Shown here: in pieces, positions 35,028 through 43,143 of the stretch | Layout of the letters: every line of letters starts with the position of its first letter | Position numbering within the stretch: position 1 is the first letter of the stretch | Source of the DNA: Sphingobacteriaceae bacterium | GTDB lineage: Bacteria > Bacteroidota > Bacteroidia > UBA7662 | Length of the DNA stretch: 64,000 nucleotides | Direction: 5' to 3' | Assembly: GCA_030682795.1 (NCBI GenBank) | Contig: JAUXNJ010000042.1 | Location: forward strand, 57,655 to 121,654 | Notes under the pieces: generated by a model | What the model was told of the DNA's origin: nothing | The model's input: only the letters and a program-made list of their open reading frames with translations | The model's database searches: none | Translations under genes and position numbers: made by a program

Positions 35028-35933
35028 CTACCAAAGTTCGGCGAGCATGCAGCGCACACTGCCGCCGCCTACGGTTTCAATAGTAGGGATGTGTAGCACG
35101 AGGGGCTCGGCTACTTCGGCAATCCACAGCTGTTGGTGGGCCTCAAACGCATTCCAGGCGGTTTCGGAGAGTAGGATGCGGGGCTGGCCTTCGGTGGTTT
35201 GAACAACGAGTGCATTGCAGCAGAACGAAGCCATTTGGGCAAGGGAAACAGGGATCACCCGGCGACCGTCGCGCTGAAGCAGTGCGGCGAGCAGCGCGGC
35301 TTGGTCGGAATCGCGCAAGGCTTTGAAACAGCAAATGGCCAATTGGGGCGAAATGCTCATCACCACATTGGTGTGGTAAATTTCGCGGCCTTGGGCATCG
35401 GCAGCCTCGAGCAGCAGCGCTTTGTAGCCGAGCAGAGCCGCTACTTCTTGCAGCAGTTCGGGAGAGGTGCGGGCCGATTTTACCGCCACGGCCAAATGAT
35501 GCGCATGGTCGAATACAATGCTGCCAGTACCTTCGAGCACTTGATTGCTGGCGGCAGTAAGGCGCAAATCAATGGTTTGGCGGTGTGCCGCGCGCGACTC
35601 AAGCCAGGCGATGTGCTCGGGGGTGACTTCGAGCTGTCGATTAGGCGCCAGCATGGTGTAAAGCAGCAAACGGCCATCGGCATGGGTGCTGAACCAGTTG
35701 TTGAGGAAAATGGCATCTGGTTTCGGGGGCAATTCCGAGTCTTGGAGTACCTGCACCTGGATGCCCGCGGCTTGGATAGCGGCTACAGCAACTTCAAATT
35801 CAGCCAAAGCTTTTGTTTTCACATCGCTGGGCAGCTCCTTTTGCTGGAAACTGTTGCTGGCTGCGGTTTGGGGATTGAAGCCAAAAGCAGCAGGTCGCAT
35901 CATCGCAATTTCGGAAGCCATGGTTTTTTGCAT
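35028..35933 (-). CDS. ctlX: CtlX-like citrulline/arginine-modifying hydrolase
   Basis: The 301-residue protein is of the amidinotransferase fold. It opens with MMRPAAFGFNPQTA (start at MASEIAMMRP is also possible) and ends with VGGGSVRCMLAE, where the Cys is the expected nucleophile; YHTNVVMSI carries a catalytic-type His. I recall this family as CtlX, linked to citrulline use. It lies 3 bases after the flavin reductase gene. Confidence 0.85.
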   Translation of the reverse strand: MQKTMASEIAMMRPAAFGFNPQTAASNSFQQKELPSDVKTKALAEFEVAVAAIQAAGIQVQVLQDSELPPKPDAIFLNNWFSTHADGRLLLYTMLAPNRQLEVTPEHIAWLESRAAHRQTIDLRLTAASNQVLEGTGSIVFDHAHHLAVAVKSARTSPELLQEVAALLGYKALLLEAADAQGREIYHTNVVMSISPQLAICCFKALRDSDQAALLAALLQRDGRRVIPVSLAQMASFCCNALVVQTTEGQPRILLSETAWNAFEAHQQLWIAEVAEPLVLHIPTIETVGGGSVRCMLAELW

Positions 35934-35936
35934 GCG

Positions 35937-36572
35937 CTAAAGTAGGTTTTTTGGCAGCTCGTTGGGCTTGGCATAGCCAAAACGGGCGGCAGCTTCAAAG
36001 CGGTAGTAGGTGTCTAAACCACCTACGCCAGCCGCTTCAAGCAGGTCGTAGCGGATGTTGCCATCTGCTTCCAAGGCGTTTTCGGTTACCCAAATTTCTT
36101 GCACTTCGCCAATCAACAGCATGGTGCCGTTCAAGGCAATGTCGATTTTTTCGACCAGTTTGAGTCCTATCCGCAACGCTGCCTCTTCCACATAAGGGGC
36201 TGGGTGCTGCTCACTGTACCAAGGCGTAAAGCCGTTGGCGGCAAATTCCGACACCTCCTGCGGGTAGCGAGCGCTACACTGGTGCGCCGAGGCGAGCCGG
36301 TCGATGGGCACGGTGTTGAGGGTGTAGTGTTGGGTGTCGAGGATGTTTTGCAGACTGTGTTGCTGGGCCTCGAGCGGCCTAAAAATCAAGCCCATCAGCG
36401 GTGGATGCGCCCCAATGTGGATCGCTGAGTTGAAAATGGCCAGGTTCGTTTGTCCCGCCGCATTTTGCGTGCCCAGCAATTGCGCCGTGCGCACGCCGCT
36501 TAAGCAGTTTATCAGATTGGTGCGGTATTGCTTTTCGGCTGAAAGGATGTTAGTGAGGGTGATGTGTTGCAT
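35937..36572 (-). CDS. flavin reductase family protein
   Basis: The 211-residue protein resembles the FMN-binding split-barrel flavin reductase (DIM6/NTAB) group: LLGTQNAAGQTNLAIFNSA and GFTPWYSEQHPAPYVEE, and it lacks the classical GDH motif at its end. It precedes ctlX in an operon; a functional link is not known. Confidence 0.82.
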   Translation of the reverse strand: MQHITLTNILSAEKQYRTNLINCLSGVRTAQLLGTQNAAGQTNLAIFNSAIHIGAHPPLMGLIFRPLEAQQHSLQNILDTQHYTLNTVPIDRLASAHQCSARYPQEVSEFAANGFTPWYSEQHPAPYVEEAALRIGLKLVEKIDIALNGTMLLIGEVQEIWVTENALEADGNIRYDLLEAAGVGGLDTYYRFEAAARFGYAKPNELPKNLL

Positions 36573-36654
36573 TGTGATAGCGAAAATAGGAAATAGCGAT
36601 GAAGGATTAAGTAAATCTGAGTTAGAAATACATTGGGTGACTATTTTTTTAAAA

Positions 36655-36675
36655 GTAAATAAATATTTACCTTTG
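36655..36675 (+). promoter_or_regulatory. hicAB promoter with overlapping palindrome
   Basis: A perfect palindrome GTAAATA-AA-TATTTAC (36655-36670) overlaps an exact -7 box TACCTTTG (36668-36675), 33 bases before hicA. Autorepression by the HicB helix-turn-helix through this site is the natural reading. Confidence 0.6.
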
Positions 36676-36707
36676 TGGGGTGGTAGGAACGATAGTTACG
36701 ATGTAGT

Positions 36708-36893
36708 ATGAAGTGTTCGGGCTTAATCAGAATGCTCCAACAAGCTGGTTGGTTTGTGGTCTCTCAAAGAGGTTCGCACATGAAAATGCGTCATGCTGAA
36801 AAAGACACTGTCTTAATTGTGCCTAATCATGGAAGCCAAGAGGTGGGTAAGGGATTAGAATTAAAGATATTGAAAGATGCTGGTTTAAGATAA
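36708..36893 (+). CDS. hicA: HicA-type toxin
   Basis: The 61-residue protein has the HicA/YcfA double-stranded-RNA-binding fold; the catalytic His is in SQRGSHMKMRH (about residue 24). HicA cleaves mRNA at no fixed base. The hicB start follows the stop directly. Confidence 0.93.
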   Translation: MKCSGLIRMLQQAGWFVVSQRGSHMKMRHAEKDTVLIVPNHGSQEVGKGLELKILKDAGLR

Positions 36894-37286
36894 ATGAACA
36901 TGAAAAAGAATCAAAAGTTTGATTTCGTTGTAGAACGAACCAAAACAGGCTTTTCAGCCTATGCTGCCGATTTACCTGTATTTTCTACAGGTAAAACCAT
37001 TAGCATACTTCAAAAGAATTTAGCAGAGGCATTAGCATTGACACTCGATGTAGAAACCGAAGCAATCAAACCTGAACAAATTCTGCTTTCCTTCGATTTA
37101 AAGCAGTTTTTTCAACACTACCGTGTGCTAAATGTAAAATTTTTAGCAGAACGCATCGGCATGAATCCAAGTCTTTTTTCGCAGTACGTCCAAGGTCACA
37201 AAAAGCCTTCTGCTAAGCAAACAGCTCGTATTTTACAAGGTATCCATGAAGTGGGTAAAGAACTGGTTGAATTGGAACTTAATTAG
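36894..37286 (+). CDS. hicB: HicB-type antitoxin with XRE helix-turn-helix
   Basis: The 130-residue protein has a HicB-like N-terminus (FDFVVERTKTGFSAYAADLP, residues about 9-28) and a C-terminal XRE-type helix-turn-helix (VKFLAERIGMNPSLFSQYVQ). ATG 36894 follows the toxin stop without a gap; ATG 36900 is also possible. The N-domain should bind HicA and the C-domain the operator upstream. Confidence 0.92.
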   Translation: MNMKKNQKFDFVVERTKTGFSAYAADLPVFSTGKTISILQKNLAEALALTLDVETEAIKPEQILLSFDLKQFFQHYRVLNVKFLAERIGMNPSLFSQYVQGHKKPSAKQTARILQGIHEVGKELVELELN

Positions 37287-37287
37287 T

Positions 37288-37434
37288 TCAGTTTTTTGAT
37301 TTTCCCTCCAGCTCTTCAAATTCCTTCAATATTTTCATTGATGTGCTGGCGACCAGCTTCGACTCGGCTTGAAGCTTTGCTTTTATGAGGTTTTGTTTCT
37401 TTGACCGATGGAAAATAGCTAAGAATTCGTTCAT
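37288..37434 (-). CDS. hypothetical 48-residue basic protein
   Basis: The ORF (ATG 37434, stop 37290-37288) encodes MNEFLAIFHRSKKQNLIKAK and onward, predicted to be helical and Lys-rich. Nothing is recognised. It lies 68 bases after the small acidic ORF at 37503-37739 and ends 1 base from hicB on the other strand. Confidence 0.4.
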   Translation of the reverse strand: MNEFLAIFHRSKKQNLIKAKLQAESKLVASTSMKILKEFEELEGKSKN

Positions 37435-37502
37435 ATATCTAATCTTGTTTTTTTCATTACCTAACTCAATGTGTTAGTTTATCTGCTTGAAACATCAGAA
37501 TT

Positions 37503-37739
37503 TTAACCTGTACACTTCTCTCTAAGCAGTGAAATAGATTCCTCGGAAGTTAGATAAGTTGCTACATCTTCTTCAAGCCGGTCATCTAGTATGGTCTTTA
37601 ACGCTTCTGGCAGCTCTTCGCTTGGCGCTGTAGTTTGTACCATTAGCGTAATGGCGTTGGATTTAAACGCTACTTTAATAGCTTCTAATAGCTCGGCGTT
37701 TATATCATCAGCAGAAGCAAATTGGTAGGTTAATTGCAT
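37503..37739 (-). CDS. hypothetical 78-residue acidic protein
   Basis: The protein starts at ATG 37739 (MQLTYQFASADDINAELLEA); a TTG start at 37766 would add nine residues. It is acidic with helical segments (LPEALKTILDDRLEEDVATY) and no recognised family. With the basic 48-residue ORF downstream, it could be an unlisted toxin-antitoxin pair, but only size and charge support that. Confidence 0.5.
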   Translation of the reverse strand: MQLTYQFASADDINAELLEAIKVAFKSNAITLMVQTTAPSEELPEALKTILDDRLEEDVATYLTSEESISLLREKCTG

Positions 37740-37796
37740 AAGTTCAAGAATTGTATTTGACTTCAATAAAGTTATAAATAATTTGTTAAGTCAACT

Positions 37797-39107
37797 TCAT
37801 ACAACTTTCAACGCCTTTCCATAAGTCGCCAAAGCCCGCTCTCGTGCCATTTTATGGTCCACTATGGGGCGGTAGTTGAGGTTTTGGTATTCCGGCACCC
37901 ACTGCCGGATGTAACTGGCCTTGGGGTCGAACTTGAGGGTTTGGGCATCGGGACTAAACACCCGAAAGTAGGGCGCCGCATCACAACCTGAACCCGCGGC
38001 CCACTGCCAGCCGCCGTTGTTGGAAGCCAGGTCGAAATCAAGCAGTTTGCGGGCGAAATAAGCCTCGCCCCAGCGCCAGTCGATGAGTAAGTGTTTGGTG
38101 AGAAAACTGGCCACGATCATTCGCACGCGGTTATGCATAAAACCGGTGGTGTTGAGCTCGCGCATGCCCGCATCTACAATGGGGTACCCGGTTTGACCTG
38201 CACACCATTTGGCAAATTCTGCTTCATTGTTGCGCCATTCAATTTGGTCGTAGGCTGGCCTAAACGACCCACTAGCGGCATGAGGGAAATGCCACAAAAT
38301 CATTTGATAAAAATCCCTCCAAATCAGTTCGTTTAAAAAAGTTTCGTTGAGTGCCTGTGCCCTGCGGGCCAAAGCTCTGATGCTGATGGTGCCAAATCGC
38401 AGGTGCACTCCCAGTCGCGAGGTGCCGCGTATGCCAGGAAAATTGCGTTGCTCGTCATACACCTTGATGAGAGCGTTGCTCACGACTTCTTTGGGGAAGT
38501 CGATGGCGGTGGGCACGAAGCCCAAGGCCTCGAGCGAAGGCAAAGGCAGGGGAGCAGTGGGGTAGAGTCGATCGGCGGTGAATAGGTCGGCACTGCCGCG
38601 TGATTCAAGGTCTGCTGCCTGCAGCTTGGCCTTCCATTTGCGACTGTAGGGGGTAAAGACGGTGTAAGGCAAGCCGTCGTCTTTCAAAACCTCCTTGGAC
38701 TCTAAAATCACATGGTCTTTGTAGTGATGGAAAGCCACGCCTTTGCTCTCAAAAAGCTTGTTTAACGCACCGTCGCGTTGGCGGGCGTAGGGTTCGTAGT
38801 CGCGGTTGGTGTACACCGCCGCCACGGGGTAATCGCTCAAAATTTGCGGCCAAAGTGCCACAGGGTCGCCGTGCAGCACCAGCAAACTTCCACCAAAGGC
38901 TTCAAACCGACTTTTTAGTCGCTGCACTTGCAGGTGGATGAAGCTCAGCCGGGCATCGTCGCGGTCCTCGAGCTTGCTTAAAATACTGCTGTCGAAAATA
39001 AAAAGGCCGAGCACGGGCTGGCCCGACTGAAGTGCGTGAAAAAGGGCGGTATTGTCCTCCACACGCATATCGCGGCGGAACCAGTGGATGGCGAGGGTTT
39101 GTGACAT
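37797..39107 (-). CDS. phrB: class I cyclobutane pyrimidine dimer photolyase
   Basis: The protein has 436 residues from ATG 39107. The antenna domain begins LAIHWFRRDMRVEDNTAL, and the FAD domain has NELIWRDFYQMIL, GQTGYPIVDAGMRELNTTGF and NNGGWQWAAGSGCDAAPYFR, the standard motifs of CPD photolyases. The predicted role is light-driven repair of pyrimidine dimers. A -7 box lies just upstream. Confidence 0.93.
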   Translation of the reverse strand: MSQTLAIHWFRRDMRVEDNTALFHALQSGQPVLGLFIFDSSILSKLEDRDDARLSFIHLQVQRLKSRFEAFGGSLLVLHGDPVALWPQILSDYPVAAVYTNRDYEPYARQRDGALNKLFESKGVAFHHYKDHVILESKEVLKDDGLPYTVFTPYSRKWKAKLQAADLESRGSADLFTADRLYPTAPLPLPSLEALGFVPTAIDFPKEVVSNALIKVYDEQRNFPGIRGTSRLGVHLRFGTISIRALARRAQALNETFLNELIWRDFYQMILWHFPHAASGSFRPAYDQIEWRNNEAEFAKWCAGQTGYPIVDAGMRELNTTGFMHNRVRMIVASFLTKHLLIDWRWGEAYFARKLLDFDLASNNGGWQWAAGSGCDAAPYFRVFSPDAQTLKFDPKASYIRQWVPEYQNLNYRPIVDHKMARERALATYGKALKVV

Positions 39108-39117
39108 AAGCAAAAAA

Positions 39118-39125
39118 CAAATATA
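39118..39125 (-). promoter_or_regulatory. -7 box (TATATTTG) of the photolyase gene
   Basis: Exact TAnnTTTG match on the minus strand, 10 bases before ATG 39107. Confidence 0.5.
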
Positions 39126-39177
39126 TGCCGCACTAGTTTTGCCGAGGCCGAATTAGTTTTCTTTCGATTATATTCAC

Positions 39178-39203
39178 TATATTTGTACATTCAGACGTAC
39201 AAA
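39178..39203 (+). promoter_or_regulatory. yefM-yoeB promoter with inverted repeat
   Basis: An exact -7 box TATATTTG (39178-39185) overlaps a perfect inverted repeat TTTGTAC...GTACAAA (39182-39203, 8-base spacer). The inverted repeat is the likely YefM operator. Confidence 0.6.
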
Positions 39204-39205
39204 AA

Positions 39206-39472
39206 ATGAAAGCACTTACCATTTCTACCTTGCGCAAAAACATCAAAAATTACTTTGATGAGGTGGTCGACAACCAAGAGATCATTGTGGTACCCCGTGG
39301 TCCCGAGGAAGAATCGGTGGTAATTATTTCGATTGATGAGTACAACGCACTCACCGAAACAGCCATGTTGCTGGGCAGCGCCACCAATCGCCAGCGACTC
39401 GAAGCCGCTTTGGAGGCCACCAAGCAAGGCAACACCCGTGCGTTTGAGCTGGATGACATTCAAATCCCCTAA
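39206..39472 (+). CDS. yefM: YefM/Phd-family antitoxin
   Basis: The 88-residue protein starts MKALTISTLRKNIKNYFDEV and has the Phd/YefM N-terminal DNA-binding fold with VVPRGPEEESVVIISIDEYN. The C-terminus (residues 60-88) would wrap the toxin. It is followed by the toxin after 2 bases and preceded by an inverted-repeat operator. Confidence 0.94.
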   Translation: MKALTISTLRKNIKNYFDEVVDNQEIIVVPRGPEEESVVIISIDEYNALTETAMLLGSATNRQRLEAALEATKQGNTRAFELDDIQIP

Positions 39473-39474
39473 TA

Positions 39475-39750
39475 ATGCGGCTCGAGTTTACGCCACAAGC
39501 CTGGGAGGATTTTGAGTATTGGATGCAAAATGATCCCGCCATGGCACGCAAAATGCTCGAGCTTTTGCAGTCGATCCGCCAAACCCCATTTGCTGGAATA
39601 GGCAAACCCGAACCCTTACGTTATCAGCTGCAAGGATGTTGGTCGCGGCGTTTGAGTGCCGAACACCGATTGGTATATTTGCTCAGCGGTGCCAAAGGAC
39701 CAGATCAAAAGTGTATCGTTTTACAATGCCGCTTTCATTACGACCGCTAA
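39475..39750 (+). CDS. yoeB: YoeB-family mRNA interferase toxin
   Basis: The 91-residue protein matches Txe/YoeB along its length (AWEDFEYWMQNDPAMARKML, GKPEPLRYQLQGCWSRRLS, EHRLVYLL, C-terminal CRFHYDR). The conserved Glu, Arg and His residues of the RNase site are present, and it is expected to cut mRNA on the ribosome. Confidence 0.94.
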   Translation: MRLEFTPQAWEDFEYWMQNDPAMARKMLELLQSIRQTPFAGIGKPEPLRYQLQGCWSRRLSAEHRLVYLLSGAKGPDQKCIVLQCRFHYDR

Positions 39751-40917
39751 ATGCATTCCACCGACCTCTCCCTCGACAATTTCGAACAACACCTTCCCGC
39801 CGCGCTTTTGCAAGCCGGGGAGAAGTTGTGGCAGCGTCAGGCAATGGAATTTAGTCAGCTCTCGGCCGACCAATGGCTGGGGACTTTCAAGCAAGGCCGC
39901 AAGCAGCTCCAGTGCCAATTGTCTTTCACGGGGCGACAGTTAGAGGTTTTTGAGTGCGGTTGTGAGGAGGCTCCTGCACCTTGTGCCCACCTGGCCACGG
40001 CCATGCTGCACTTCAGCTTGGGTGCCCCCGACGAAACGCTTTCCCTCCCTAAAAAAAGCCGTACAGCTGCTCCCAAAGCCATCGACCCGGTGCTCCAGCT
40101 GCTGCAAGATGCCAGTCGCGAGCAGCTCGAGGCACTTTTACTCGAACTTAGCAAGAAGGATGCGGCGGTAAAATCGCTCCTCCAGCTCAAATTGAGCACA
40201 GGAGTGGTGCGCAGCACGCAATATTACATGGAGTTGGAAGAGGCGGTGACGGCCAAATTGCGGACTACCAAAACCGCCAAGCCCTTTAAAAACATGGCGG
40301 ATGATTGGAAAAAACGGATCAGCATCCTCCAAAAACAAAAAGACGCAGGAGCGGCAGCAAGCATTTGGGAGATTGTGAAAGCCATCCAAAAACTCATGCA
40401 GCAGCATGTGGCCAAGGACTATTACAAGCTGTACCCTTTTTTACGGGTGCTGAAATTGGGCTATACGGTGTTGCCCAAACGCGCGGAGTTCGATCAGCAG
40501 CTCTTACAAACTGAGCGAGATGCCTTTTTGCTTGCCATGCTCGACGATTACCCGGTGAAGTACGTCATCCACGACGATTTACAGCAGTTGCTGGAGCTGG
40601 CTTTGGAAGAAGAAGGCTTCGTGCGGGCCATTTACAGTCGGTTCAGCGAACGTTACACGCGTTTAAACGATCGCAGCTGGAGTCGCTTGCTGGCGCGACT
40701 CATTGCCTTGGAGCCGCACAAGACCGATTTTTATGTGGCCAAGTTTATACAGTGCTGTTTTGAACGCAACTGGAGTTTCGCCCGGCAGTTGGGGGCATTG
40801 TCTTCGCCGGTGCGGGAACAGGCGCTTGGTACTTATTTTAGTTTACTGGAGAGCACTCGACACGAGTTGGTGCGCCGGCCTGATTATAGGGAGATGAAGG
40901 GGAAGCTGTTGGGTTAA
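39751..40917 (+). CDS. SWIM zinc-finger domain protein
   Basis: The 388-residue protein has an N-terminal SWIM motif (ECGCEEAPAPCAHLATAML, CxCx6CxH, about residues 69-87). The rest is helical and unrecognised. Its ATG is the base directly after the yoeB stop, so it shares the TA transcript. Stand-alone SWIM proteins often work with helicases, none of which is adjacent. The function is unknown. Confidence 0.85.
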   Translation: MHSTDLSLDNFEQHLPAALLQAGEKLWQRQAMEFSQLSADQWLGTFKQGRKQLQCQLSFTGRQLEVFECGCEEAPAPCAHLATAMLHFSLGAPDETLSLPKKSRTAAPKAIDPVLQLLQDASREQLEALLLELSKKDAAVKSLLQLKLSTGVVRSTQYYMELEEAVTAKLRTTKTAKPFKNMADDWKKRISILQKQKDAGAAASIWEIVKAIQKLMQQHVAKDYYKLYPFLRVLKLGYTVLPKRAEFDQQLLQTERDAFLLAMLDDYPVKYVIHDDLQQLLELALEEEGFVRAIYSRFSERYTRLNDRSWSRLLARLIALEPHKTDFYVAKFIQCCFERNWSFARQLGALSSPVREQALGTYFSLLESTRHELVRRPDYREMKGKLLG

Positions 40918-41137
40918 ACACGGAGGTCACGTAGGACACAGCGTTGTAGTCAAACACGGAGGTCACGGAGCACACGGAGCACACGGAGAATGCAGGGTTA
41001 AACACGGAGGTCACGGAGCACACGGAGAATGCTTAGGATAAATGCCTTTTGTGTTCTTAATAAAATAACCTTATTTCCTGAAGGACTAGCAGAAAGGCCA
41101 GGATTTAAAAACTCCGTGTCCTCCGTGAACTCTGTGT
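40918..41137. repeat. CACGGAG repeat array with inverted partner
   Basis: From 40918 to 41032 the unit AACACGGAGGTCACGGAGCA recurs three times with extra CACACGGAG units. At 41110-41140 ACTCCGTGTCCTCCGTGAAC is its inverted partner, so the transcript could fold into a long hairpin. The array lies between two convergent genes and may act as a bidirectional terminator. Such runs are found in intergenic DNA of many bacteria, from memory. Confidence 0.75.
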
Positions 41138-41139
41138 TT

Positions 41140-41850
41140 TTAAACCAACTTCACCCCACTCATGCCCCCATCTACCGCAATCACCTGCCCAGTAATCCAG
41201 CCAGCTTGATCGGAGAGGAGGAAGGTGGTGAGGGCAGCCAAATCCTCTGGCTGACCCACGCGCCCCAACGGATGCCGTTTGTTGCCAGCTTCCACTTTTT
41301 CAGGAGTGCCCAGCAAACCAGCCGCCAAGGGCGTATTGGTAAGCGAAGGCGCCAAGCAGTTCACTCGTATTTGTGCGCCGGCATATTCTGCCGCTAACGA
41401 TTTTGCTAAGCCTTCCACCGCGCCTTTGGCAGCGGCAATAGAAGCGTGGTAGGGCATGCCTACCCGACTGGCTACGGTGCTGTAAAGTACAATGCTCGCA
41501 CCAGCGGCTTTTTTCAATTTCGGGAGTGCTTCGCGAATTACCCGCACCGCACCGAGCACATTGATTTGAAAATCAAGCTCAAAATCGGCATCAGCAAAGC
41601 GGTTGAAGGGCTTGAGTAGGATGGAGCCCGGACAATACACCAGTCCGTGCAACTCCTCCGGCAAAGCCGACACCGGCACCGGCTGTTCGCCTACCGCATC
41701 CCAGCTTTCCCATTGAATGGCGGGCTGGGCGGGTTCGTTGCGACTAAAGCTGTACACCTGAGCGCCTGCAATCAATAATTGCTCGGCCACGGCCGCACCT
41801 ATGCCACTGCTGGCGCCGACCACCAACACATTTTTTCCGTTAAAATCCAT
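41140..41850 (-). CDS. short-chain dehydrogenase, possible sepiapterin-reductase-like enzyme
   Basis: The 236-residue protein has GASSGIGAAVAEQL (about residues 11-24), a YHASIAAAKGAVEGL catalytic region with Tyr and Lys, and the C-terminal DGGMSG of the classical SDR group. It starts 1 base inside the folE stop. Being third after PTPS-like and folE genes makes a pteridine-reducing role likely; by sequence alone it is a generic SDR. Confidence 0.88.
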   Translation of the reverse strand: MDFNGKNVLVVGASSGIGAAVAEQLLIAGAQVYSFSRNEPAQPAIQWESWDAVGEQPVPVSALPEELHGLVYCPGSILLKPFNRFADADFELDFQINVLGAVRVIREALPKLKKAAGASIVLYSTVASRVGMPYHASIAAAKGAVEGLAKSLAAEYAGAQIRVNCLAPSLTNTPLAAGLLGTPEKVEAGNKRHPLGRVGQPEDLAALTTFLLSDQAGWITGQVIAVDGGMSGVKLV

Positions 41851-42527
41851 TACTTACCGCTTAATTCGAGGTATTTCAAGAATTCGGTTCGGGTGGCTTC
41901 TTCCAAAAATTTGCCACTATAATCGGCGGTGATGGTGCTGCTGCTGTGGTCTTCCACGCCGCGCATGCTTACACACATGTGGTGGGCATCAATTACTACA
42001 GCCACATCTTCGGTTTGCAACACCCGCTTCAGCTCAGCCGAAATTTGCTTGGTCAAACGCTCTTGCACCTGCGGGCGCTTGGCGAAATATTCTACAATGC
42101 GGTTGATTTTGCTCAAGCCAATCACATGGCCATTGCTGATGTAGGCCACATGCGCCTTGCCCACAATCGGCACAAAGTGGTGCTCGCAATTGCTGTACAG
42201 GGTAATGTCGCGCTCCACGAGCATTTGGTTGTACTGGTATTTATTTTCAAAAAGCGCGATTTTCGGCTTGTTGTCGGGGTTCAGACCGCTGAAAATTTCT
42301 TCCACGTACATCTTGGCCACGCGGTGTGGCGTGCCCTTGAGGCTGTCGTCGGTGAGGTCGAGCCCCAGCACATTCATGATCTCGCGAAAGTGCTTTTCGA
42401 TCAATTCTATCTTCAGCTCATTGTCCAATGCAAAAGCATCGAGCCGCAATGGTGTTTCCAGCGATGTGCCTACGTGGGCGTCACCCATCTCCTCGGCAAA
42501 CTGCTTACTGTCCTGCGTATTCGACAT
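41850..42527 (-). CDS. folE: GTP cyclohydrolase I
   Basis: The protein has 225 residues from ATG 42527 (MSNTQDS). The zinc and substrate region is NCEHHFVPIVGKAHVAYI (about residues 112-129), and MCVSMRGVEDHSS carries the second Cys ligand. It makes dihydroneopterin triphosphate from GTP. Its start overlaps the PTPS-like gene by 23 bases. Confidence 0.96.
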   Translation of the reverse strand: MSNTQDSKQFAEEMGDAHVGTSLETPLRLDAFALDNELKIELIEKHFREIMNVLGLDLTDDSLKGTPHRVAKMYVEEIFSGLNPDNKPKIALFENKYQYNQMLVERDITLYSNCEHHFVPIVGKAHVAYISNGHVIGLSKINRIVEYFAKRPQVQERLTKQISAELKRVLQTEDVAVVIDAHHMCVSMRGVEDHSSSTITADYSGKFLEEATRTEFLKYLELSGK

Positions 42528-42915
42528 AATTCCGTTCAGTTTCATATAAAGTTACTTTTAATTCGTATTGGGTGGCGATTTTCGCCCGCAAAAGTTGCCA
42601 AATCACCACGCAAATGTTTTCTGCGGAGGGAATGAGCTCCTTAAATTCGGCTGTATCGAGGTTGAGGTTCATATGATCAAATCGCTCGCAGACTTCCGCG
42701 TCGATCAAATCGGCCAGCACCTTCATATCCATCACATAGCCTGTTTGCGGATCAATTTCGCCGGTTACATGTACAATCAATTGATAATTGTGGCCGTGGT
42801 AGTTGGCGTTGTTACACTTACCAAATACGGCTTTGTTGGTGGCATCATCCCAGCTGGGATTGTGAAGGCGATGTGCAGCATTAAAGTGCGCCTTCCGTGA
42901 TACAGTTACTTTCAT
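42505..42915 (-). CDS. 6-pyruvoyltetrahydropterin synthase/QueD family enzyme, PTPS-like
   Basis: The protein has 136 residues from ATG 42915 (MKVTVSRKAHFNAAH); ATG 42936 and 42984 are also in frame. The motif GKCNNANYHGHNY (about residues 31-43) carries the catalytic Cys and two zinc His. This CNNxN spacing and the following EIDPQTGYVMD match the eukaryotic 6-pyruvoyltetrahydropterin synthase more than E. coli QueD, as I remember both. Role assignment (biopterin or queuosine) rests on this and on the neighbours. Confidence 0.92.
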   Translation of the reverse strand: MKVTVSRKAHFNAAHRLHNPSWDDATNKAVFGKCNNANYHGHNYQLIVHVTGEIDPQTGYVMDMKVLADLIDAEVCERFDHMNLNLDTAEFKELIPSAENICVVIWQLLRAKIATQYELKVTLYETERNYVEYAGQ

Positions 42916-43043
42916 TGATGTACAAACAGCAGTCATATCGTTTTGTTCAACATTTGAATAAAATAGTTCAACAAAACCAGGCACAACCCATTACTCAATC
43001 GTTTCGCCCTCCTTTTGAAGAAGAAAGAGGGCTTTGGAAGATG

Positions 43044-43051
43044 CAAAAGTA
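43044..43051 (-). promoter_or_regulatory. -7 box (TACTTTTG) of the pterin operon
   Basis: Exact TAnnTTTG match on the minus strand, 128 bases before ATG 42915. This gives the operon a leader of about 120 bases, or 60 if ATG 42984 is used. Confidence 0.5.
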
Positions 43052-43083
43052 GGGAAATTTAAGGGGAGCTTCTGAGGTATTAT

Positions 43084-43112
43084 AGGAAGCACTGCTTTGA
43101 AAAGTGCTTCCT
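43084..43112. repeat. perfect 10-base inverted repeat
   Basis: AGGAAGCACT (43084-43093) and AGTGCTTCCT (43103-43112) are perfect partners with a 9-base loop. It lies between the pterin operon promoter and the T9SS gene at 43144. No T-run follows, so it is more likely a binding site or 5-prime leader structure than a terminator. Confidence 0.55.
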
Positions 43113-43143
43113 AGTGCTTATTTTAGATTTTTATTCAAATATC

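Noticed and set aside
40918..41137. CRISPR-like or coding repeat
   Set aside because: Units are irregular, short and touch each other; no spacers and no open frame that fits.
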